From Acidobacteriota bacterium (GTDB lineage Bacteria; Acidobacteriota; Vicinamibacteria; Vicinamibacterales; JAKQTR01): DNA of 64,000 bases. The stretch is from positions 1-64,000 of the forward strand of contig JAPKZO010000021.1 in NCBI GenBank assembly GCA_026393755.1, in the 5' to 3' direction. Positions 53,966 to 62,893 of the stretch are shown here, piece after piece. The first letter of the stretch is position 1. Every line of letters begins with the position of its first letter. A model generated the notes under the pieces. It was not told the DNA's origin. It saw only the letters and a program-made list of their open reading frames with translations, and ran no database searches. The translations under genes were made by a program, and so were the position numbers.

Positions 53966-56900
53966 TTAGAACCGGATTCTGACGCCGGCCTGAAGCTGCC
54001 ACCGCGAGCGAAGGTTATCGAAAATGTACCTCTGCGTGGTCGGCGACAACATATATCCGATGTCGTACCCGATCAACGGGTTCGTTGCCGTGATGGTGGT
54101 GGTTGTGGACGGCAGCCCGGTACTCGGGTTGGTCGCCAGCTTCGTGAGCGACGTGTTCTGCCCGTACCCCACGTACCTGACGATCCCGTTCTTCGTGTTG
54201 ATGAGGTTCAGCACATTGAGCACGTCCAGCGTGAGCTCCGCCCTCACCTTCTTGAATGGCGGCAACTGCAGATTGAGCCGAGCGTCCAGCGTGTCGATCC
54301 AGGGTCCGCGGCAGGCGTTGCGCGGCATGATCTGGCCCAGGTAGCCGCTCAAGCAGGAATCCGCATTGATCCAGTCAAGAAAGTTCTGGTAGGTCCCGCC
54401 CGTGAAGGTCATCTCGGTGGCCGACTTCGGGAAGTACGCCAGGTCGTTGCTGTAGGTATCACCATTGATGTCGCCATAGACCGTCAACGCGTACGGCCGG
54501 CCGCTCTGGCCCGAGTAGAACATCGAGACAGTCGCCTTGGATTCCTTCCAGACCCGCACCTCGTACGCCATGGTGAGACTGATCCGGTGGCCTGGATCGA
54601 AGTTGGAAATCGCCAGCGGAACGTCGTTGGGCGAACCCGTGGTGTAGACGTTGCCCCAGTTGGAGATGGCCTGGTCGGAGGTGCCATCCATGATCGACTT
54701 GGCCACGCCATACGAGTAGGAACCCGCCATGAAGAACCCCTTGCTGACGGGCTTGCGCACCTCGAAGCTGACGTTCCAGGTATAGCCCTTGTTGGTGTTC
54801 TGGAGCAGCGGCGCGTTGCTCAACGTCGTGACAACCGGGCTCATGAAGGGCCGGCCCATGAACGAGTTCGCGGCTGGATTGACCGCGAGATTCAGGTTCT
54901 CGTACTTGATGTCCCTGAGCGTCTTGGACCACAGAAATTCTGCGGTGCCCACAAAGCCGAACGGGAGCTTCCGGTCCCATGCCAGGTTGCCGCGAAGAAT
55001 CGACGGGAACTTGAAGTTCGGATCGATCAGGTCGATCTCGTTGGTGTACGAGCCGGCCGTCGCGCCGGTAACCGTCGTCGGTTGGCCCACCGGGTTGGCG
55101 ACGAATGGGATCTTGTTGTTGCTGTTGCTGCTCGCGCCGATCCGGGCAAAGTCGACGCCGGTGCTGCCGTACTGGTTCGAAATCCACACGTAGGCCGGCC
55201 GGCCGGTGAACATCCCGATCCCGCCGCGAATCTGTTCGTCGCCGTTGGCTCTCGTATTCCAGTTGAAGCCGACGCGCGGCGACCACTGCACGTCGTTGGG
55301 CACGACGTCGGTCGCGTACCCGAACGCGGACACCGACACCGGATTGGCGGTCGGCGTCTTCGGGAAGCGCGGGGCATCCACCCTGGCGCCGAAGGTGAGA
55401 GTAAAGTTGTTGCGCACCCGCCACTGGTCACCAGCGTAAAGTCCCCACTGGTTGACGTTGAACTGCGCGGGCTGGTTCGGATCGGAGGTCAGCGAGAAGC
55501 TGCGGTCGTACGCCTGGGCGAGTCCGGCTTCGAAGTTCGCGAGACTCGTGAAACTGTACACCCCGACGTTGTCCCGGATGAACAGATTGCTCAGCTTCAG
55601 GAACTCGTTGTGCGACCCCACGGTCAGGGTGTGGCTGCCCTTGATCAGGGTGTAGGCCTCGTTGACCTCGATCATGTCCTGGTTGATCGCGTTGCGCGAC
55701 GAGTATCGCTCGGTCCCTGCGACAGCCGATCTGCCGGACGCCAGCGTGACTGTCACCATCGGGAACAACGGCTGACCGGTCAACGGGTTCTCGCGGTGAT
55801 CCCGCACGCGCGTGTAGGTGACGCGCAGTTCGTTGACGCCCTTGCCCCAGGTCGAGTTCAACTGTGCCACCGCCGAATTGGTGTTGCTGATGTAGCGATA
55901 GAAGTTGTCGGGGAAACGATAGGAGGATGTCGACGGATTGCCGGCGATGTCGTTGAGCGACAGGATCGTGTTGTTCCGAATCGTCAACCGGTCGTTCCTC
56001 GTCACATTGACGTCGACTCGGCCGAAGTACTTGTCGCTGTTGGTCGCCCGGGTGAACTCGCTCTTCGGGTCCGGCCCAGGCGTGTAGCCGTACAGATTCT
56101 TGAGGTCGCTGAGGAACTGGTCAACGAGCGCCTCGTTGCCGAAGTTCTGGCCCGAGCCCGAGACCGAATACCCGGTCGGACGGTACTTGCGGCCGAAATC
56201 GACCGTGCCGAAAAAGAACGCTTTGTTCGTGATGACCGGGCCGCCGAGGCTGGCGCCACCCTGCTTGTCACTGAACTTCGAGATGGCGGCCACGCTGGTG
56301 GGTGTCGCCAGATTGACGGCGTTCAACTTGCCCACCCATCTCTGGTCCCGGCCGTAGAAGAATCCCGACCCGTGGAACTGGTTGCTGCCGCTCTTGGTCA
56401 CCGCGTTGATGCCGCCGCCAGCGAATCCGCCCTGCCGCACGTCGTACGGCGAGACGACGAGCTGGAGCTCGGCGATGGCGTCAAGACTGACCGGCTGCGT
56501 CTCGGCCGTGCCGCCGGGCGCGCCCGCCGAACTGGCCAGGCCGAACAGGTCGTTGTTGGCCGCCCCATCGATCTGGAGGTTGTTGTAGCGGAAGCTCGTG
56601 CCGGCCACTGACACCGCCGACGCGCCGTCGCCGGCACCCGATCCCATCGAATTGAACATCGGGCGGGTGCGTGCGATGTCGGTCAGGCTGCGTGTGATGG
56701 TCGGCAGTGACTCGATCGACTGCTGATCGATGTTGGAAGCGGTGCCGGCCCTGGACGTATCAATCAACTGGGCCGACGCGACCACATTGACCGTCTCCTG
56801 CACGGACGCCAACGCCAGCGTAATCTCCACGCTGCGCGCTTCGCCCAGGGCGACGATGACATTGGTCACTTCGTGGTTCCTGAATCCGCTCATCGACGCG

Positions 56901-57157
56901 GTGATCTTGTAGGGGCCGCCGACGCGAACCTGGAGGATGGCAAACCGCCCGTCCGCCTGCGTCGTCGCTTCGTAGGTCGTTCCGGTCGGCACATGAACAG
57001 CCACCACGGACGCGCCCGGCAACACCGCCTTCTGCGCATCCATCACGATGCCGACCAGGTCGCCGGTCGTCACGTTCTGGGCAAACGCGGGCTGAGCGCT
57101 ACCACACAGCGCACACACCGCCACGATCGCCAGCAAGACCTTCGTCATTCGCTGCAT
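53966..57157 (-). CDS. TonB-dependent receptor with carboxypeptidase-regulatory domain (Oar-like, large)
   Basis: The product is 1063 residues from ATG 57157. It has a signal peptide (KVLLAIVAVCALCGSAQPA, AxA-type cut), a carboxypeptidase-regulatory Ig-like domain (GIVMDAQKAVLPGASVVAVH), a plug (VEITLALASVQETVNVVASA) and a very long beta-barrel ending WQLQAGVRIRF. The plug and barrel region is rich in Asn/Thr/Gly repeats, as in Oar of Myxococcus. It belongs to the same family as the 905-residue receptor but is not a close copy. Its ligand is unknown. Confidence 0.93.
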   Translation of the reverse strand: MQRMTKVLLAIVAVCALCGSAQPAFAQNVTTGDLVGIVMDAQKAVLPGASVVAVHVPTGTTYEATTQADGRFAILQVRVGGPYKITASMSGFRNHEVTNVIVALGEARSVEITLALASVQETVNVVASAQLIDTSRAGTASNIDQQSIESLPTITRSLTDIARTRPMFNSMGSGAGDGASAVSVAGTSFRYNNLQIDGAANNDLFGLASSAGAPGGTAETQPVSLDAIAELQLVVSPYDVRQGGFAGGGINAVTKSGSNQFHGSGFFYGRDQRWVGKLNAVNLATPTSVAAISKFSDKQGGASLGGPVITNKAFFFGTVDFGRKYRPTGYSVSGSGQNFGNEALVDQFLSDLKNLYGYTPGPDPKSEFTRATNSDKYFGRVDVNVTRNDRLTIRNNTILSLNDIAGNPSTSSYRFPDNFYRYISNTNSAVAQLNSTWGKGVNELRVTYTRVRDHRENPLTGQPLFPMVTVTLASGRSAVAGTERYSSRNAINQDMIEVNEAYTLIKGSHTLTVGSHNEFLKLSNLFIRDNVGVYSFTSLANFEAGLAQAYDRSFSLTSDPNQPAQFNVNQWGLYAGDQWRVRNNFTLTFGARVDAPRFPKTPTANPVSVSAFGYATDVVPNDVQWSPRVGFNWNTRANGDEQIRGGIGMFTGRPAYVWISNQYGSTGVDFARIGASSNSNNKIPFVANPVGQPTTVTGATAGSYTNEIDLIDPNFKFPSILRGNLAWDRKLPFGFVGTAEFLWSKTLRDIKYENLNLAVNPAANSFMGRPFMSPVVTTLSNAPLLQNTNKGYTWNVSFEVRKPVSKGFFMAGSYSYGVAKSIMDGTSDQAISNWGNVYTTGSPNDVPLAISNFDPGHRISLTMAYEVRVWKESKATVSMFYSGQSGRPYALTVYGDINGDTYSNDLAYFPKSATEMTFTGGTYQNFLDWINADSCLSGYLGQIMPRNACRGPWIDTLDARLNLQLPPFKKVRAELTLDVLNVLNLINTKNGIVRYVGYGQNTSLTKLATNPSTGLPSTTTTITATNPLIGYDIGYMLSPTTQRYIFDNLRSRWQLQAGVRIRF

Positions 57158-57271
57158 GAGTTCTTCTCCAGAAAGAGCGTACCTGGGATAGGGTGTTTCG
57201 CGTTGGGAAAAAGCCCCGGCAGCGGTACGAATACCCGACGGCGAGGAGGGGAAACCAACGCGCTAGGGAGC

Positions 57272-57298
57272 AGTATACACCGAAGGAGGACGTGTCAA
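57272..57298 (-). promoter_or_regulatory. Promoter of the 1063-residue TonB receptor
   Basis: Reading the minus strand, TTGACA (57298-57293) and TATACT (57277-57272) are separated by 15 bases. Both hexamers are near consensus but the spacer is short. It lies about 115 bases upstream of the receptor start. Confidence 0.5.
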
Positions 57299-57318
57299 CC
57301 CGTGCCGCGGACAAGACC

Positions 57319-58665
57319 CTATTTCGTGGTTTTCGGCGGCAGTTTCGGTGCTGGCAGCTTCTTGAGCGAATAGGTCTGTCGCGACCAGACGTCAAGGTCT
57401 TTCCGGGCGACCTTCACTTCGACGCGCCGCGTGCGCTTGAGCGGATCCGGGTTTGACGAGTAGTAACCCAGCATGTAGTAGTCGCTGGTCTCGGCGTCGA
57501 TGCGCTTGAGCGCCTTCTCGTAATCGTTCTGGTTGACGACCGCGATCCCGCCCGTCAGCTCGGCGAGTACCCGCAGGCTGTCGATCGACTTCTGGATGTA
57601 GTTCGCCCATTCGGTCGGGTCCACTTTTTCGTCGATATCGGGCATGCCGACCAGGCCGCGCGGGTCGAACGTGTAAATGGTGGCATTGGCGCGATTGGCC
57701 GAGCGCGTCAGTTCCGACAGTTCGCGCGCCAAGTCGGCGTCCGCAAAGCGATTCGCGGCAGTGGCCATCGGGTCCGTCGTGTCGTTCGCGTCCACACCAG
57801 CCGCCTGCGCCGCCTGCTGCCGCTGCTGCTTCTCATCCGCCTTCATCTGGTTGTTTTCGAACACCGAGTCGGCTTCGCCCGTCCGCGACTTCTCGAATGG
57901 ATTGAAGTCGTACCCGTTGCTCACGTAGATCAGGGCCTTGCGCCGGTTGTGGACTTGGTCGAGCTGCGCCATCAGGTCTTCGGCCGTCGAAAACGCCACG
58001 TGCGCCCGATAGCGAACCTCGCTCGGCCCTTCATTGCCTTCCGGCGCCTGGATAATGTCGGTCGGCTTCAGCGCTCCGCCCATCACCTTCCCAATCGCTT
58101 CGTCGATGCGCTTGGCATCGTAGGTAAGGTCGACGGCGATAGACGAGGTGCCGGTCGACACGATGCCGAACATGTCGCCTTCATGAATGAGCGTGTTCTT
58201 GATCTTCTTGAGCAGGTCGCGCACCCGATGCGTGTTCTTGAAGTCCAGGTGCAGGTCGTCGATAAACAGGATGAAGACACGGCCCGAGGCGTCGTTGGTC
58301 GGACGCGCCGGCGGGAGGATGATACCTTCGGGCGGCGCGGCCGGCGGCGGCAGCGCGAGGTTGGTGGCTCGCCCCCCGTGCACCAGGACCAGAGACGACA
58401 CGCTCTGCGGCACGCCGTCCTCGAACACCTCGAACTGCTCTTTGGACAAATCAGCGACAAACTGCCCCCGCCCGTCCCGGACGATGACGTCGGTGGTGAC
58501 CAGGTCCACCGACGTCCTGTAGACAGGCTTCTGCACGCTCTCGGCCGCCGGCTTGGCTGGCGGCTGGCTCTGCTGGCCCGACGCCGGCGGAGACTGCGCG
58601 AACAGGACGGCGCTCGCCAGGAGCAGGCCTGCGCCGGCCGCACAACGGAACCATACGGACTTCAT
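57319..58665 (-). CDS. VWFA-related domain secreted protein
   Basis: The product is 448 residues from ATG 58665 with a signal peptide (WFRCAAGAGLLLASAVLFAQ) and a Gln/Pro-rich linker. The domain begins VDLVTTDVIVRDGRGQFVAD and KEQFEVFEDGVPQ, the start of the Acidobacteria 'VWFA-related' family. A von Willebrand A-like fold follows, with FILFIDDLHLDF in the MIDAS position (Asp-Asp instead of Asp-X-Ser-X-Ser). The C-terminus is a YMLGYYSSNPDPLKRTRRVE region. Function is unknown. Confidence 0.88.
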   Translation of the reverse strand: MKSVWFRCAAGAGLLLASAVLFAQSPPASGQQSQPPAKPAAESVQKPVYRTSVDLVTTDVIVRDGRGQFVADLSKEQFEVFEDGVPQSVSSLVLVHGGRATNLALPPPAAPPEGIILPPARPTNDASGRVFILFIDDLHLDFKNTHRVRDLLKKIKNTLIHEGDMFGIVSTGTSSIAVDLTYDAKRIDEAIGKVMGGALKPTDIIQAPEGNEGPSEVRYRAHVAFSTAEDLMAQLDQVHNRRKALIYVSNGYDFNPFEKSRTGEADSVFENNQMKADEKQQRQQAAQAAGVDANDTTDPMATAANRFADADLARELSELTRSANRANATIYTFDPRGLVGMPDIDEKVDPTEWANYIQKSIDSLRVLAELTGGIAVVNQNDYEKALKRIDAETSDYYMLGYYSSNPDPLKRTRRVEVKVARKDLDVWSRQTYSLKKLPAPKLPPKTTK

Positions 58666-58791
58666 GGCCAATCCTTCAACAGTCGGGATATCTTCCGTCT
58701 CTATTCTACCGTAGACGCGCCCAGTCCCGGCAGGGTACATGCGCCCGGCGACGCGACAGACCTTCAGACGTCGGTCCCGCGGAAACGGCCG

Positions 58792-59433
58792 CTATCTGCC
58801 CTTCCGAGGGGACCTGCTGGCGGAACTGCTGTGGCGCGTGCCGGCGGATGAGGCGGGTTCCTTCGCCTTGGGCCGGACCCTCGGCGCGGCCGGCGGTCGG
58901 CGTATCGTCTTCGCCGGTCTACTCTTCGCCGGTTTCCGGCTCGCGCCATTCCTGCCGGGAGCCGCAGCCGCGGCAGCCGCCCTGGCGGCAGACAGTTTGG
59001 CTTCGATCGGCGACTTGAGCACCTGGGTAAATCGAGTCTGGTCCCCGATCATGTGGTAGGTCCAGATTTCGGTGACGCCGATGTTGTTGTCGAGGCACAG
59101 GCGCTTGGCGACCTCCACCGACCCGGCTGGCACGTAGAGCGCGAACTCCGCGGGCAACCGGCCGAAAATGGCCCATTGGGCCATCGCTTCGAGGGCGTTC
59201 ACCGACTCGCCCGTCTCGACCTCGACGACCCCGGCCAGTTTCTTGCTGCGGCCGGTGGGCATCAGCACGAGATCCGGGTATATGGCCTCTGGCCCGGCGC
59301 CCACTGGCGCGGCGGTCTCGTTGCCCGGGTTGATCCCCACGTTGAAACGACGCCGGTACCTGGGCTGGAGCAGCCTGATAATCCGGTCGTGTTCCAGTTG
59401 TTCTCGCACCGGACGAACAAGAATCGGGCTCAT
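58792..59433 (-). CDS. Conserved hypothetical protein with basic Ala/Lys/Arg tail
   Basis: The product is 213 residues from ATG 59433 (SPILVRPVREQLEHDRIIRL). The first 135 residues are globular, with YPDLVLMPTGRSKKLAGVVE, VETGESVNALEAMAQWAIFG and LYVPAGSVEVAKRLCLDNNI. The VVEVETGESVN stretch loosely resembles a restriction-like nuclease core, but this is speculation. The last 70 residues are rich in Ala, Lys, Arg and Pro, as in histone-like tails, and could bind nucleic acid. Confidence 0.65.
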   Translation of the reverse strand: MSPILVRPVREQLEHDRIIRLLQPRYRRRFNVGINPGNETAAPVGAGPEAIYPDLVLMPTGRSKKLAGVVEVETGESVNALEAMAQWAIFGRLPAEFALYVPAGSVEVAKRLCLDNNIGVTEIWTYHMIGDQTRFTQVLKSPIEAKLSAARAAAAAAAPGRNGASRKPAKSRPAKTIRRPPAAPRVRPKAKEPASSAGTRHSSSASRSPRKGR

Positions 59434-59666
59434 CAAGCCCTCCAGTTGGATCGAATCGCGGCCCCACCAGCGGAGCAATCGAGTTTAGCACGGAATCCGA
59501 GGCTCATCGCCGCGCTGCAGCCCGGTTCCCGGCAGGTGCGCCAGTTGGTCGCCGCAATCGCCGGCTGGCACGATGCGGATGCGGCGTGGCGCGACGTCGA
59601 GCCTGATAGAATGGTCGAGTCGACGCCCCACGTTCACGCGTCATCACTTCCAGAGAGCCGGTTCCG

Positions 59667-60305
59667 ATGGCTGTACGACGATCAACTGCCGGTGGTGTGT
59701 GTCTTCTTCTGTCGCTGTGTCTCGGCGCCGCCACGGTCTCCGCCGACCCTATCATCCCTGCCGCCGCCGGCGCGGTCTTGAAGCGGATCCGTTCGGTGGA
59801 CGCGAATCGCCTTGCCGTCTCCGAGGAGGACGGACGGATGCTGCGGTTGCTTGCCGCCTCGAACCACACGAAGCGCGCGCTCGAAATCGGATCGGCCCAG
59901 GGCTACTCGGCGATCTGGATCGGGCTCGGCCTGCGCGAATCGGGCGGCCGCCTCGTGACGATCGAATACGATCCGCAGCGCGCGAAGGAGGCAGAGGCGA
60001 ACGTCCGCGCGGCGGGTCTCGGGGACATCGTGCGGGTGGTGTCCGGAGACGGATTCAAGGTCATTCCCTCGCTCCCCGGCACGTTCGACTACGTGTTCCT
60101 TGACGCGTGGAAGCGCGACTACCAGCGCTTCTTCGACCTGGTGTTTCCCAGGCTCGACAAAGGCGGGTTGTTTCTCGGCCACAACGTGGTGAACAAGGCC
60201 GGCGAACTGGGCAACTTCCTCGCGACCCTTCGCACGCACCCCGGCATCCTCAGCACTATTGTGTCGCCGTCCGGCGAAGGCATCTCGGTCTCATGGAAGC
60301 GGTAG
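59667..60305 (+). CDS. Class I SAM-dependent O-methyltransferase with N-terminal signal-like sequence
   Basis: The product is 212 residues. The core matches caffeoyl-CoA O-methyltransferase-like enzymes: ALEIGSAQGYSAIWIG (SAM motif), VTIEYDPQRAKEAEANVRAA, DYVFLDAWKRDYQRFFD (metal/catalytic Asp) and FLGHNVVNKAGEL. Unusually, it starts with RRSTAGGVCLLLSLCLGAAT and VSADP, which reads as a cleavable signal peptide. SAM is not known in the periplasm, so either the start is wrong or the segment is a membrane anchor. The substrate is unknown. Confidence 0.8.
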   Translation: MAVRRSTAGGVCLLLSLCLGAATVSADPIIPAAAGAVLKRIRSVDANRLAVSEEDGRMLRLLAASNHTKRALEIGSAQGYSAIWIGLGLRESGGRLVTIEYDPQRAKEAEANVRAAGLGDIVRVVSGDGFKVIPSLPGTFDYVFLDAWKRDYQRFFDLVFPRLDKGGLFLGHNVVNKAGELGNFLATLRTHPGILSTIVSPSGEGISVSWKR

Positions 60306-60452
60306 CCGCATGAGGGGGATCGACGGTCTTCGACACCTTCCTCCCGGCCGCGGGCAGGAGGAGGTAGAATTATCGGGGACGTCTTCAACGCCAGCGTGCG
60401 CGACCTGTTCGCCGGTCGCCGGAACGGGTGATGAAGCCGGTTACACGCGGTC

Positions 60453-60527
60453 GGGCCGGTAGCTCAGTGGTAGAGCATCGCACTTTTAATGCGGTGGTCG
60501 TGGGTTCGATCCCCACCCGGCTCACCA
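60453..60527 (+). tRNA. tRNA-Lys(TTT)
   Basis: This 75-nt gene encodes its CCA end. The acceptor stem is GGGCCGG/CCGGCTC, the anticodon loop CTTTTAA (anticodon TTT) sits on a CGCA/TGCG stem, and the T-arm contains GGTTCGATCC. A conserved hairpin follows directly, beginning with the A of CCA. Its U34 is an expected MnmA target. Confidence 0.96.
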
Positions 60528-60576
60528 GCCTTCGCTCACCTCCGGTTCGTTTCACTGTCCTCGGTGAGCTTCGGCT
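60527..60576 (+). repeat. Conserved hairpin attached to the tRNA-Lys 3' end
   Basis: AGCC (60527-60530) and GGCT (60573-60576) form the outer stem, TTC/TTC (60531-60533, 60570-60572) an internal loop, and GCTCACC/GGTGAGC (60534-60540, 60563-60569) the inner stem. The tRNA-Glu copy at 62846 has the same plan with a changed base pair count in the inner stem. Confidence 0.75.
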
Positions 60577-60671
60577 GGCTTCGCGAATCGGAGCGGTGCG
60601 TTTCTGACGCGAGCTTCGGCTGGCTTCGCGAATCGGAGCGGTACGTCTCTGACGCGAGCTTCGGCTGGCGT
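60566..60671 (+). repeat. 45-bp tandem repeat downstream of tRNA-Lys
   Basis: The unit starts GAGCTTCGGCTGGCTTCGCG. Copies lie at 60566-60610, 60611-60655 and partially at 60656-60671, so about 2.3 units. The first two differ at two or three positions. The unit begins with the right side of the tRNA-attached hairpin. Confidence 0.85.
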
Positions 60672-60707
60672 ATCGACTAACGACTTTTCAACGAGAAGGA
60701 ATCAACC

Positions 60708-61436
60708 ATGAAGAAGATGATTCTGGCGGCGATCGTGCTCCTGATCGCGGCCCCGGCCGCGTTCGCCGATACCTATATCAAGGCCAAGACGCACACGGAT
60801 GGCATGGCCATGATGGGGCAGAACACACCCGCGCGCGATGATACGAACGAAACCTGGATTACCGCCGGGAAGTTCGCGACCGGCAACGCGGACGCATGGT
60901 TCGTGATCGACGTCAGCAAGAAGGTGGCGTACTTCATCGATCACCAGCGCAAGACCTACGTCGAGACTCCCCTGCCGCTGGACTTTGCCAAGCTGCTTCC
61001 GCCCGAGGCGGCCGGCATGGCCGACATGATGAAAGTGACGGCGACGGTCACACCGACCAGCGAGACCAAGAAGATCGGCTCCTGGGATTGCATCGGATAC
61101 GACACGACGATGAGCGTGATGGGGATGAAGATGAACGTCCGGGTGTGGGCGTCGACCGCCGTGCCGTTTGACGTTGCGGCCTTTAATGCGACGATCATGC
61201 CGGTGATCCTGCAGGGTCAGATGCGCGTCGCCGACGCCTCCCTGGCCGAGTTCGCCAAGATCAAGGGGTTCCAGATCGCCTCGGAACTGACGGCGGACAT
61301 GATGGGCGCCAAGATGCGCGTGACGCAGGAAGTGGTTGACATCGCCGAGCGTCCGGCGCCCGCAGGGATCTACGCTCCGCCGGATGGATACAAGAAGAAC
61401 GCCACGTTGAGCATGTCGGATCTGCAGAAGCGCTGA
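60708..61436 (+). CDS. DUF4412-like exported protein
   Basis: The product is 242 residues with a signal peptide (KKMILAAIVLLIAAPAAFAD). The mature part resembles DUF4412 proteins: VIDVSKKVAYFIDHQRKTYV, then GSWDCIGYDTTMSVMGMKMN and MRVTQEVVDIAERPAP near the end. It is rich in Met (MAMMGQN, MSVMGMKMN, MMGAKM). The function is unknown. A Met-rich exported protein could bind copper, but that is speculation. Confidence 0.75.
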   Translation: MKKMILAAIVLLIAAPAAFADTYIKAKTHTDGMAMMGQNTPARDDTNETWITAGKFATGNADAWFVIDVSKKVAYFIDHQRKTYVETPLPLDFAKLLPPEAAGMADMMKVTATVTPTSETKKIGSWDCIGYDTTMSVMGMKMNVRVWASTAVPFDVAAFNATIMPVILQGQMRVADASLAEFAKIKGFQIASELTADMMGAKMRVTQEVVDIAERPAPAGIYAPPDGYKKNATLSMSDLQKR

Positions 61437-61451
61437 CCGGGGACAGCGCGG

Positions 61452-62528
61452 TCAGATGGTCTTGGTCTGCCCGGGATGTTCCGGGCAGGCCGAGCACAGT
61501 CTGCCGATCGCGCGAAATCCCAGCACGTCGATATCCGGCGACAGAGAGCCCGCCTTGACGGGTTCGTTTCGCAGCAAGTCGGTGCTCAGGTACTTCTTGT
61601 TGCTGTCGGAGAATACCGTCGCCACCACCGCGCCCCGCCCCATCTCGTTCTGCACCTTCACCGCGCCGATGAAATTCGCCCCGGAAGAAATTCCAACCGC
61701 CAATCCGACGTGCGCAAGTTTCTGAGCGAGCAGGATGGCGTCGCCGTCGGACGATTCGACAATGGCATCCAGTTCGTTCAGCTTGACGATGGCCGGGATG
61801 AACTCATCCGAGATGCCCTGGATGCGATGATGGCCCACGCGGTGGCCCGTTGACATCGTTGGCGAGTCGGCCGGCTCCAGCGGGTGAATCCGTACGTCCG
61901 GTTTCTGTGATCGCAGAAATCGGCCGACGCCCATCACCGTGCCTCCTGTGCCGACGCCGGCCACGAACGCGTCGGGGGTGAGGCCTTCGAGCTGCATCTG
62001 TCCCCAGATCTCGGGCCCTGTTGTTAACGTGTGGGCCTCGACGTTGGCGTGGTTGGCGAACTGGCACGGCAGAAACACATGCGGCTCGCGGGCCGCGAGC
62101 TCCTCGGACATCCGGATGCTGCCGAGAAATCCCCCCTCGGTCCGGCTGACCAGGACGACTGAGGCGCCGAAACTCGAAATCAGCGAGATGCGTTCCGCGC
62201 TCATCCAGTCCGGCATGAAGATCGTCACCGGATGCCCGAGTGCCCGGCCGATCGCGGAGAACGAGATGCCCGTGTTCCCGCTGGTGGCCTCGGCGATCCG
62301 GTCGCCCGGCTGAATCGCGCCGGTCTCATAGGCGCGGCGGAGGACGTGCAGCGCCATTCGGTCCTTGATGCTGCCGGTGAGGTTCACCTGTTCGTATTTC
62401 GCGTACAGCACCCGCGGCTCACCGCGGTACGTGAAGTCGATGGCCAGCAGCGGCGTGTTGCCGATGATCCGTTCGAGTGCGTCGAACTTGCTGAGTATCG
62501 CGGGCGAGAGCGTCATAGTGGTTGGCAC
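61452..62528 (-). CDS. PLP-dependent cysteine synthase family protein
   Basis: The product is 358 residues of the beta family of PLP enzymes (CysK/CysM/CBS-like). It has the PLP-Lys in [18 protein letters not shown], phosphate-binding [15 protein letters not shown] and [15 protein letters not shown], and [15 protein letters not shown]. The motif before the Lys reads NLTGSIKDR where O-acetylserine sulfhydrylases have NPTGS or NPGGS. The C-terminus ends with CSACPEHPG, an extra Cys pair. It may use a different beta-leaving substrate or be regulated through the cysteines. Confidence 0.88.
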   Translation of the reverse strand: MPTTMTLSPAILSKFDALERIIGNTPLLAIDFTYRGEPRVLYAKYEQVNLTGSIKDRMALHVLRRAYETGAIQPGDRIAEATSGNTGISFSAIGRALGHPVTIFMPDWMSAERISLISSFGASVVLVSRTEGGFLGSIRMSEELAAREPHVFLPCQFANHANVEAHTLTTGPEIWGQMQLEGLTPDAFVAGVGTGGTVMGVGRFLRSQKPDVRIHPLEPADSPTMSTGHRVGHHRIQGISDEFIPAIVKLNELDAIVESSDGDAILLAQKLAHVGLAVGISSGANFIGAVKVQNEMGRGAVVATVFSDSNKKYLSTDLLRNEPVKAGSLSPDIDVLGFRAIGRLCSACPEHPGQTKTI

Positions 62529-62771
62529 GAATGGGTCGGGAAGGAACCTGGGGGTCAGTGCTCTGTGTGCTGCATATATCTTGACGATGAGATCTTATAT
62601 CGAACCGGCCTTGAGGCGCATGCGCGAGTGGCTGAACGGGGGCGGCCCGCTCCCCTGTCACCGGCTCGGCGTGAGCAGGCGTGCGCGTTGCGAGTAGAGA
62701 GCCGTTCTGGTACTATTTGGTGTTCGCCGCTCGCGTGTGGTGCGCGCCATGGCGCACTCGCCTTTCAGATC

Positions 62772-62846
62772 GTCCCCATCGTCCAGGGGTTAGGACGTGG
62801 CCCTTTCAAGGCCAAAACCCGGGTTCGAATCCCGGTGGGGACGCCA
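62772..62846 (+). tRNA. tRNA-Glu(TTC)
   Basis: This 75-nt gene encodes its CCA end. The acceptor stem is GTCCCCA/TGGGGAC, the anticodon loop CTTTCAA (anticodon TTC) sits on a GGCC/GGCC stem, and the T-arm contains GGTTCGAATCC. Its U34 is an expected MnmA target. A conserved hairpin is joined to the 3' end. Confidence 0.96.
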
Positions 62847-62893
62847 GCCTTCGCTCAACCTCAGCTTGCCACTCCTTCGGTTGAGCTACGGCT
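62846..62893 (+). repeat. Conserved hairpin attached to the tRNA-Glu 3' end
   Basis: AGCC (62846-62849) and GGCT (62890-62893) form the outer stem, TTC/TAC an internal loop, and GCTCAACC/GGTTGAGC (62853-62860, 62879-62886) the inner stem. Compared with tRNA-Lys the inner stem has one extra A-T pair, inserted on both sides. AGCCTTCGC (62846-62854) can also pair perfectly with GCGAAGGCT at 62912-62920. Confidence 0.75.

Noticed and set aside
58739-59781. Plus-strand frames opposite the hypothetical protein at 58792-59433
   Set aside because: They have biased Arg/Pro/Ala composition and no domain or start signal.
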